From Osedax frankpressi (Eukaryota; Annelida; Polychaeta; Sabellida; Siboglinidae), in contig OZ038315.1 of the NCBI GenBank assembly GCA_964035775.1, positions 27,107,235 to 27,171,234 of the forward strand: a stretch of DNA of 64,000 nt. Reading direction: 5' to 3'. Position 1 is the stretch's first letter. The number at the start of each line of letters is the position of its first letter. Below the pieces are notes generated by a model that was not told the DNA's origin, ran no database searches, and saw only the letters and a program-made list of their open reading frames with translations. Shown here one piece after another: positions 54,351 through 64,000 of the stretch. Made by a program: the position numbers and the translations under genes.

Positions 54351-56078
54351 AATACAACAGTTTATAAGGTTTTATTTCTTCTATTTTACAATGCCGACAG
54401 TTATTAGAGCTAAATAAATTAATAATAGATTAATATTGGGTCACATTTAATTAATATAAATTATTAATATAAATTAACAATATTTTAGTTAATGTATTTA
54501 TAAAATAATTACCAGTATTAATTAATATATACCTATAATATATGTGTTATTATTATTTACAATAAAATGTATTAGCTATTTGTTACAACATCGCCTATCT
54601 ATTTTATATTATAATACAATGTATATAGTTATATCTCCGTATAATTTATGCCTGTAATATAAAATAATATTTTATAGTATTATAATGTAGAGCATTTTAT
54701 GGTCCTTACTAAATAATGATTTTAAAATTAAAATTAAAATTTCCTCGTATTTTAATAATATTTTTAAATGTTTTAAATAAATAAATATTTTGAGAATATA
54801 AATATTAAAATCACATCTCCGTGAGGTTAATTAAATAATTTCGTTTAAATATATGGCGTGGGATCTTAAATATTAATATTCTTTGATATCAATTTATTAT
54901 TAAAGAAATTATACAATCAGTTAGGAATTAATTAGGCATACTACATTTTATTATAAACGAAGTCTAATATTCAAAATTCAATGTATTACATTTAACTAAC
55001 CATGCCATACATTCATATATAAAACAAATTACTGCAATCGTGATATTTATTAATATTACTGATTATATCACGTATATACTATATTGAATATACCACAACA
55101 TGGATTTTTAAATATATTAATCATTTAAATTTCACATTTAAAATTTTATTTTTACAATAATATGATAATATCTATTTAAATATACTAATTTAAAATCATA
55201 AATGAGATTTAAATTTGCTTTATTTTATAAATTAATAATATTGAAACATTAATAATAAATATATATTCTTTAACCTACACGATTATTTGTAATATATAAT
55301 AACTATTATATTTAATTTAGTAATTAATTTCTATATTAAGATTTATTATATAATACTTATCAGTTGTGATAGTATATAGTTTTTACAAATATAATGAACT
55401 CTGTATACAAGTTATAATTTAATGAATTATATTAAATTTGGAATATATTGATATATATATCATATAGAATAATATAAAGATAACGATATAATAATACATA
55501 AATATAAAGTACACTTTTGTAAAAAAAATTAATAAAAAATTATAAATTTCAATTTTAACCTAATGAAATATAAATAAATCCATTCATTCGTGCAATATTG
55601 TATATACTTTAATAATAACAATATTTTTAATATTGTTTTATATCTATATTATATCATACGATAAATGTCCTAAACAAAATTACAAAATATTTTAAATTAT
55701 ACAAATTCTTAAATTTTATTATTATAAATTATAATTCTTTCCAAAAATATAGCCAATATTTTGATAAATAAGATATTATATGTATTATTTTATATATATA
55801 TATATATAATAAATATATATGTATATTAAAAAATAAATATATATATATATATTTGATATAAATTTAAAACAGTAAATTTTTCTATTTTAAAAAAATTGAT
55901 AATATATATATATATATAATTAGTTAGTATATAATATTATAATAATATTATAATAATAAATAATTGATAATAATTGATATATAATAATTGTTGTACCATT
56001 TATAAAAAATTGCCAAAATATTTTTTTAACTATCTTTTTACATACGTACTTTATTAAATAATTATATATACAATTTAC

Positions 56079-56124
<46 letters not shown>

Positions 56125-56602
56125 GGAAAATATTCTATTTAAATGTTTAATTTAATATTATATTTAATAATTTATAGTCATAATGTATTACGATCATTAA
56201 ATTGTTTTAATTTCAAGGGTTGATTTAAATAATTCAAAAAATTCAATAATTATTTTGTATAAATATAAATTAAGTTTCCTGGTATACTAACATTTCTAAT
56301 GTATATATTATTAATAAACATTATAAACTATTTAAAAAAATATTGAAGCATAGATTTTTAAAATTTAATACAATTATCCATATATATATAAATTGTAAAT
56401 GATTTTTTTATAATGAAGATATAATTTGTGATCAGTGGATTTATTATGAATTACAATTATTATTTATGTACGTGATTTGGTTATTGAAGTAAAAAGTACA
56501 TATGTCGTTACTTATAATATACTTATCATACATAATAAATAGAGTTATATATATATATAATTATATATGAAATTGATAATATTTTAGCTTGGCTATTAAA
56601 GT

Positions 56603-56809
56603 CGAATTAATTGCCAACGATGTACAAATATGATATCATAATGCAACATTATATTATCAATGTTCATATAAATGCTTCACAATATATTATATATTAAAGA
56701 TATATATATATATATATCTTTAATATATAATATAAAGTGAAGCATTTATATGAACATTGATAATATAATGTTACATTATCATCTTTGTACATCGTTGGCA
56801 ATTAATTCG
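56603..56809. mobile_element. Foldback (palindromic) MITE-like element, copy B
   Basis: Same element as 39896-40133 with the same ends. Here the centre is a single TA-rich loop, giving a simpler and nearly complete hairpin of 207 bp. Confidence 0.6.
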
Positions 56810-58282
56810 GTGTATCAATTACACTTTTAACTAAGGTATTAATGTTAATAAGTATATAATTGATGATTTAGCTGCTTGTATAGTGTAATGCTTAATAGGT
56901 AGAAAGCCGTTGAATAATAAGAAATTTAATATAATTTAAATATTCATTATTATTATATTATATTATAATGGTGCATTTTGATAGTATATCATCTTAATTT
57001 AATATTAGTTTGAATAAATGAATTAATTGTAGTAAATGATTTTAGCTATAATATTTTTAAGTATATTATTAATCCAATAATTTATAGTAAATTATTATTA
57101 TACAAATGTATAAATTACAATGGAATATGCTAATAATATTTATAAATAATACATTATTATCAAATATATCTATTATACTTTATTATAATATAATTTAGAA
57201 GATTAGTAAGTTTAATTATTAATTATTAATTATTAATTATTAATTATTAAGTTTTAAATTCTTTTACGAATATTTCTATATATACAATATTTACAATGTC
57301 AGAAATAACAAATTTAATAACTAAATAAAAATAAATTTTTATATATAATTAACCTTATTAGATGTATAGATAATATATTATTATATAATAGTATAGTTTA
57401 CTGCTCTCGAAATAATAAATATAGCAACTCAAAAATTTTATAAATATTTAGAATATTATTACAATACTTACATATATTTATAATTAAGATGATTAAAGAT
57501 AATTATCAATAAACGAATATTAATATTAATATTAATATTAATCTATAGTTTTGATTATATTTACAAACTTTATATAGTTTACAACATATAGGTTGTAAAA
57601 ATCTGTACTAAGGTTGATATATTATTAATGTTGTAGAGATCTGGTTTTTTATTGGAAATAAATATTCAGTTACAGTTATCACATTAAGATAGAATATTAA
57701 ATCATACACGTATTTTAAATTCATTTTTTTATACAAACTATTACACAATAATAATTTCCAAACTATTAAATTATAATTAAATATTTGAGATAAAATGAAT
57801 TTTATATACGAGGTTTTTCATATACTTTTATATGCAAATACAAACATGTGTATATATATTCATATAAGTAATTATTTGTTTTTATGTTGAATTCGAAAAT
57901 ATGTATTCAATTATTTTATTAAAATAAGTAAATTATACATAAATAAATATTCTATAAAGATCATTATTACATGCCATACATATAAGATACATCTTGATAT
58001 AAATAAATAATAAAATTATATGATATGGAGATTGCATATAAAATTAAATAATAACAATTATAAATTGAGATGTATAGAAATAAATAATTCATAAAAATAA
58101 ATAAATCGAAAAAGCGTAAAAATAATAATTCGAAGTAATTGACAATAAAAACAACATGCAATTCACACCATAAATTACCACTGGAAATATACACAATATA
58201 TATTAAAGCGATGCATATTATTGTATGTTATTTTATGATATATCCTATGTTCTCCTATGTTGATATAATTACTGAAGGATAA

Positions 58283-59287
58283 TCAATGGTTTATATCACG
58301 TTTTGACGAGACTTGCAAACTTATCATAGTAGATATACTCGGTTCTACAGACGCCATTTTACATCCCATCAAGCGGTTCACCTGCCTCCTGAATTCAAAT
58401 TTGTAGTCTTTGTACTGCAGTAGATATACCACCGGATTCACAAAATTATTAACAATGAGGATTGCGAGGGTAGCATTAAAGTACGATTTCGTCACTAAAT
58501 CGGAGTCGCTATACCTAGTAATAATGCTGAGGATGGCGCGTGGGGCGTGGCATATAAAGAATAATGCTATGCAAGAACCGAGCACACGGATAATATTCAT
58601 CTTCACCTTGAGACGACCTGCAATGATTCTTGCGTACATGGTAACATAGCATATCAGCATTATCATAAAAGGAATACACGAGATCGTAAAGTTAAATGTT
58701 ATGGTGAACACTTTTGATCGGATTCCCTCTTTTACATTCCAGAATTCACAACGTCCATTGCTCCCGATGCCGTTAATTCCAATGGAATGCGCAAGCATAA
58801 TCGCTATGGAAAATATCCATATCGACACGGCCGCCGTTTTGATGTTCGTCGGAGTGAAAGAGATTCGGTGGCGAATTGGCCAGACCACGCTGAACATGCG
58901 TTCCATCGAAAGCGCGGCGAGGTTGTAAGACGACGCGCACACGTGAATCGCGACTCCGAGTTGGTTGTGAACTATGTTGCAATACAGTTCGTAACCTAGA
59001 CCTCGTAAACCTTCGCGCTTCAACGAGTACTTGCCGATAACGGTAAAGGTGCCTGATAATGCCGACAATACATCCATTATACATTGATTCATAAGAAATG
59101 TGTAGGGCCTTGATTTGCGGATACTAGATGTTGACGAAAGAATTAACATAGCTATGAAGTTACTCAGAATTCCGATAAAACTAATGAAAGCATATAATAT
59201 GTCTGAAAATATTTCATCTATAATTAATTTCGTTATAGGCGAGTACGATGAATTGAAGTTGTTTAGTTGTAGTGTAGAATTGAACAT
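58283..59287 (-). CDS. Class A (rhodopsin-like) GPCR, intronless, copy B
   Basis: Intact 334-residue frame. By hand comparison it differs from copy A at 14 of 1005 bases: 8 silent and 6 changing an amino acid (L64F, N82T, S173G, A187E, A195T, V212I). All class A hallmarks are unchanged, including ER at 129-130, CHAP in TM6 and NPVVY in TM7. Amino-acid changes lie in TM2, the second extracellular loop and TM5. Both genes look functional, with amino-acid change rarer than expected by chance. The shared 3' flank also aligns. Confidence 0.92.
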   Translation of the reverse strand: MFNSTLQLNNFNSSYSPITKLIIDEIFSDILYAFISFIGILSNFIAMLILSSTSSIRKSRPYTFLMNQCIMDVLSALSGTFTVIGKYSLKREGLRGLGYELYCNIVHNQLGVAIHVCASSYNLAALSMERMFSVVWPIRHRISFTPTNIKTAAVSIWIFSIAIMLAHSIGINGIGSNGRCEFWNVKEGIRSKVFTITFNFTISCIPFMIMLICYVTMYARIIAGRLKVKMNIIRVLGSCIALFFICHAPRAILSIITRYSDSDLVTKSYFNATLAILIVNNFVNPVVYLLQYKDYKFEFRRQVNRLMGCKMASVEPSISTMISLQVSSKRDINH

Positions 59288-59479
59288 GGTACGTTGGCAG
59301 GATAATAAATAGTATTGGTAATCATCGTATATTGGTAATTATATATTGAAATGGCGTGTGTTAAGAGAATGAAGAGATATTAATGTGATACACATCTTGC
59401 TATTATAGTTGTTTAAAATGTTCAAATGTATAATATTTATTATGATAAAATTACTATTTTAATATTTTATTCATATATA

Positions 59480-59501
59480 TATATATATATACACACATGC
59501 G

Positions 59502-59574
<73 letters not shown>
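59480..59574. repeat. (CA)n(TA)n microsatellite about 0.2 kb upstream of GPCR copy B
   Basis: Same compound repeat with a longer CA and shorter TA part than copy A. It is a potential promoter-proximal difference between the paralogues. Confidence 0.95.
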
Positions 59575-59575
<1 letters not shown>

Positions 59576-59989
59576 TTAAATATATCATCTATGCATAATA
59601 AGTAAATATTTTAGTTTGATCTATATTACCATGAAAACAATTCAAACAAGGTCATTTCATTTTTTATATATGGTAAAAAATTGTTTTAATAATAGTAAAT
59701 TAATATACATTTATCTTAAAATAGTAATTGATATATATTAGAAATAATATAAATGTATAAATGAAATTAGTGAAAAAACTTGAATATCAATATATATTTA
59801 TAAAATGTAAAAAACCCTTAATAATAATGGTAGAATATAACTATTACTATTATATTATAAATCTATTGATACATATTTAATATAAACATTGGAATCGATT
59901 ATATAATTAATTATTAAAAATCCTCGGCTATCATTTATGAATTTTACAATTTAATAAATGTAATTTTATTATCATCGTTTCAATAATGA

Positions 59990-62360
59990 TAGAAATTTGG
60001 AAACAATCTTCACTTCTAACATATGCGGAGAATTCAGCTTTAAAAAAACGTACTCGTTATTTAGATGAAGTAAGTTTATTAAGAAAAAGCATAAACTCTC
60101 CAAAATACGAAGAATACTGTGAAAAACATATCGTATGACAAAGTATTTGATATTTGCTCATGCAAGGGCAATGGTCCTTCTTGCACCTGTCCACGGGAGA
60201 AGAGAGTTCCTGTAGCAGAATTTTCATTCTTAAAGGACCAACGATCTACACGTTTAATGTGTATTCAAACCCAATCATTATCTACGTCTATCCAAAGCAG
60301 GATGAGAATGCAGGACCACTTATTTACCAGAGAACATTTCTTTAGTATTACAAATTATAAAGTAGTATTTTATATCAAACTATATTATAAATAATATGAT
60401 ATGTAAATAAAACGTATGTTTATTATGAAATTATTCATTTATATAATTAAATTAATTAAATGTTTTATTACTTAATAATGTTTTCTTTTAATTGATATAT
60501 TAATAAATTACATATGTTTGTATTTTATTTTTATATTAAAAGCTATATATAATGTTCAATATATATGATAATACATTTACATTGGTTTCCTTTGCTAACA
60601 TTAATTATTAACAACTTATAATAATTAATATTTCTTAGTGAATTGGAATCTTCCTGGAGAGATCCGTGTTCACACAGTTCTCCTGGAATAGAAACTGATG
60701 ACTATGAAAGTGAGTATGAAATATTATTAAATACAAGGTTATATTTAAATCAAAGTAAAACTTCCCACAAAAGAAAGATAACTACACTCCCTATCTTTAT
60801 GTGTATATGAGATATCTTTTCTTAGTAGTATCTTTGATAAGGCTACCGTAAAATTAATTATATTATAATATTTAATTATTAAAGGGATATGTGTTCTCAT
60901 ATATGATATCTATTGCTATAGGAATTCGCATTCTTATTATGAAAATACGATGAAAATGGCTGAACGTTATTCTATTCCTGATATTCCACTCGCTGCAAGT
61001 ATATCCTCATTATTACTTGATCTGGGTATAATTACAAGTAGTAACCGTGATAGAATTATCGATAGAAATACTGTACGACGACAACGCAAAAGATATCGCT
61101 CAGAAAATATTCCTGAAAAAGTAAATATGAATTGTATTAATTTTGATGGAAAAATAGATTCAACTTTGTAATCCAATCGAAAACAACTGGACGAAGAACA
61201 CATTACTATCATAAATGATCCGGGCAGTGAATATATGTTTCATGCTTTATCTTTGGGCCATAAAGCAGAAGATATATATAATGGCAATTAATAGCATCAA
61301 TGAAAATTTAAACTCTTTAAAAGTGATTGATGCTGACTGTACGAAAACAAACACAGGACGTAAAACAGGAATAATTTCATACTTGGAAAGAAAAATTGAA
61401 CAAAAATGTCATTGGAATGTTATTAAACTTGTTTATACTAGTATTTTAAATATTATAATAAATTTTAATATATTGAATTTTCTAAACTAGATTTGCGTTT
61501 TACATCGGAATGAGCTACCGATGAAAAAGATTTTCGCGGTAATTTATGGCATAACAATGATCAAAATTAACAACAATGATCTAAGCAGCGATTAGGCATA
61601 TTTGCGGGATATTAAACTACCTATTTCCAATGGTATTTAACCGACAATTCGGCAATTCGCTCACCTGGTAAGATTGGTTATGCTAGGTGGCTTACTAATG
61701 GAAATTGTATTTTACGAGTTTATGTTTCTCAAAATCAACCTAATGATGATATGAAATTACTAACTAATTATATTATAAATGTTTATGCCTGGTTTTTGTT
61801 TACAGTGAAAGATAAACCAGAATTTTATAATTCACCTCGAAACATATTTCAAATTTACTCCAAAAAGTGAATACATTTAATGATATTAGAATAACTACCG
61901 AATTCTTGAAAACAATTTCAATTTAATAGCTATTCATTACATAATGAAAATATGCTTTGTTCAATGCTGACTGATCTACGTGCTGGGGCGAGGGTAAAAG
62001 CCGTAGCTATTATATTAACCTGTAGAGATACCCCAGAGGTGGGTGTAATGATACATGACTAGAATATTATCTATATTAACAAAAAATATTAAAACATATT
62101 TTTTAACTAATATCGCTGTGGAAAATGTACGGATATTTACATTCGACAAATATCCTTCTCATACTCAATCAGTTGAAAGACATGTACGATTAGTTTCGCA
62201 TATATCGTCTGTTATATCATCTCTAGAAGAGAGAGATGGGCGTATAAATGTGACATTTTTAGAAAAGAAATTAATGAGTAGATTTTCATCAAAACAAAAG
62301 TTGTTGCTTAATACTTATTTTTTTAATCAACGTCTTTTTTCTGTCTTAATAAATATATGA
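59990..62360 (+). pseudogene. Decayed multi-exon gene of an uncharacterised repeated metazoan family ('HTQ-VER' family), copy B
   Basis: Blocks occur in the order known for the family: an N-terminal Cys-rich segment (FDICSCKGNGPSCTCPREKR, then FLKDQRSTR); a helical segment (SIPDIPLAASISSLLLDLGI, NTVRRQRKRYR); TNTGRKTGIISYLERKI; VLHRNELPMKKIF; PGKIGYARWLTNGNCILRVY; NVYAWFLFTVKD; ENMLCSMLTDLR; and a C-terminal block with YPSHTQSVERHVRLVSH and MSRFSSKQ. The blocks lie in different frames with several disruptions, and gaps look like introns or deletions. The function of the family is not known to me; its high copy number in many genomes suggests a transposon-related origin. Confidence 0.6.
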
Positions 62361-63300
62361 ATTTATTTTAATTGTTATTCTATTTCATTAAATCAAATAT
62401 TAAGTTAATGATTATTTCAAATTAATTTTTATATATTCATAAATTTATTATTATTTATATATATATATATATATATATAATCATATTTTATAAATATTCT
62501 TTTGTAATTTGTCATAAAATTCTATATAAATTATATTAATCATTACTATGTATAATATATTACTAATATATTATTATATTAATATTACTAATATAGACTT
62601 AATAAATGTTAATAATAATAATACAAATAATTTATAATTTTTAATTGTTAAAATTATATATTTTAAAAATAATGTTTCATTTTTAATATAATGTTTCATT
62701 TTTAATTTATGTATATTCTAATTTTTAATTACTTGTTTTCAACTTTTCTAATATATTAAATATACGATAAAAAAAATAAAATATATACAAAAAAATTATT
62801 TATAGGAATTTATTATGTTCAATATTGTCGATATTTTTATATAAATTTCTAGTATAAACAATATATTCTTATTATTGAACATTTTTAATAATAAATAATT
62901 TTTAAATTGTATTTTAAATATAGATATGTTTCGATTGATAAAAAATTTAAAAAAATATAAAAATGTTCTAGAATTTTCAGGAATTTCATGAAAATTATAT
63001 ATTTCCTGGAAATTATATGAAAAATATTGTAATTTTTTTTAATTGCTATTCATTTTATAAATGTAATATATAGTGATTCAAATTTCATAAAATAATATTG
63101 ATTATAATTAGGATAAAAATGGATTTATATAACATTTTGAAATCTCTATGTTAATTTCCATATACTTCTTATGGTATATTTAAAATGACCATTGCTAAAT
63201 CAAAAATTGTCCGAATTTAAAACAAATGTAACACATAGTTTATAAAGATATATATTTTATATATTACATTTCCCAAATAAATTGCATTCAAAAAGTATAA
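62361..63300. other. AT-rich intergenic region
   Basis: Homopolymer and TA-rich DNA, with a (TA)n run near 62455-62480. No gene, RNA or repeat family recognised. Confidence 0.6.
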
Positions 63301-63349
63301 GATCGCCCTTACTGGACATCTATTCAAGAGCTTACACTATTACACCTAC

Positions 63350-63850
63350 ATTTTATAATTTCAATTATATCTTTAAAGCTATCGATGCCATGCGATGTTG
63401 TCATGTACGAGAGAATCATTGCAGGTCGTCTCAAAGTGAAAAGAATATTATCCGTGTGCTCGGTTCTTGCATAGCATTCTTCTTTATATGCCACGCCCCA
63501 CGCGCCATCCTCAGCATTATTACTAGGTATAGCGACTACGATTTTGTGACGAAATCATACTTTAATGCTACCCTCGCATTCTTTATTCGTATTAATATCG
63601 TTGTGAAATCCTGTGGTATAGCCACTGCAGTACAAATACTACAACCTTGAATTCAGGAGGCAGGTGAACCACGTCATGGGATGTAATACATCCACCTAGT
63701 TAACGTGGCAACCTTTAACATCGTGTGGTACATACCACTGACTCCAATTTTATATTATACCAATATGTAATAATATATTTCAGGTTCAATTTTATTGTTG
63801 ATTACGTGGACTTGTTTTTAATTATTTATTTCTAAATATATTTCTATATA
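63350..63850 (+). pseudogene. Broken third GPCR copy, inverted relative to the tandem pair
   Basis: On the plus strand NIIRVLGSCIAFFFICHAPR, then AILSIITRYSDYDFVTKSYF and NATLAFF match residues about 230-276 of the tandem GPCRs. Upstream, the end of TM5 (MYERIIAGRLKV) is in another frame. Downstream, the TM7 region and NPxxY are scrambled, though the C-tail nucleotide sequence (attcaggaggcaggtgaacc) is still visible. Similarity continues into the 3' flank (TTTTATTGTTGATTACGTGG against the tandem copies) to about 63850. TM1-TM4 are absent. It shows frameshifts and sequence loss, so it is a pseudogene fragment. Confidence 0.8.
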
Positions 63851-64000
63851 TGACACTTATTAATAATGTATTTAATAGTGTAATATTTAGTACACGATTC
63901 AATGTTATTTGATTTACAGAACACACGCCACGCGGTATTGTTTATGAATCATTTATTTACGATTAGGGCCATACTAATAGTTACCATTCTGTTAAAGTTA
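63851..64000. other. Window end, nothing recognised
   Basis: Short AT-rich tail without a supported feature. Confidence 0.5.

Larger units (their letters stand above)
44543..61184 (+). repeat. Copy B of the 16.7-kb direct tandem duplication
   Basis: Copy B ends where copy A broke off (ATCGAAAAC near 61184); it then continues into unique sequence that completes the decayed gene. Its length is 16,642 bp against 16,715 bp for copy A; the difference comes largely from repeats and small indels. The stretches 45520-48790, 52620-54040 and 54360-56600 are AT-rich with nothing recognised. Confidence 0.95.

Overview
The window is eukaryotic and animal-like. It is very AT-rich, full of (TA)n and other simple repeats, and its genes are cut into small exons with clean GT/AG borders and consistent phases. 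The protein content is metazoan: a PDGF/VEGF-type cystine-knot exon, PAN/apple domains, a PDIA6-type ER protein, a secreted EGF/thrombospondin-1 protein and class A GPCRs. A C-terminal motif of the MxCPGGTxF...CxC type in the EGF gene recalls extracellular proteins of molluscs, annelids and brachiopods, so a lophotrochozoan is my best guess. The species cannot be fixed from the sequence alone.

Layout. 0-3.2 kb (+): the last exon of a VEGF-C/PVF-like growth factor ends inside the first unit of a GC-rich 59-bp minisatellite of about 31 units. Beyond the array is a terminal exon with two PAN domains. 5.4-10.8 kb (-): a six-exon ER thioredoxin-fold gene of PDIA6 architecture, with one catalytic-type domain (CNHC), a b-type domain and a KNEL tail. 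10.8-15.6 kb: a 21-bp, G-rich minisatellite with higher-order structure, abutting the first recognised exon of that gene. 18.2-24.1 kb (-): a complete 14-exon gene whose exons join into a 723-residue secreted protein with two TSP1 repeats, twelve EGF domains and a chitin-binding-like end, built by an internal module duplication. 24.1-27.8 kb: AT-rich spacer.

27.83-61.18 kb is a direct tandem duplication with a unit of about 16.7 kb. Each copy carries one intact intronless GPCR gene on the minus strand, the same microsatellites, a foldback palindrome, two short gene-like islands and the start of a decayed repeated gene family. The right breakpoint lies inside that decayed gene, so only the right copy carries it through to its end at about 62.36 kb. 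At 63.35-63.85 kb is a third, broken GPCR fragment in the opposite orientation.

No tRNA, rRNA, CRISPR or recognisable retroelement was found. Exon models were assembled by hand from splice signals, phase and family resemblance. Gene starts for the PVF, PAN and PDIA6-like genes are outside the window or unresolved.
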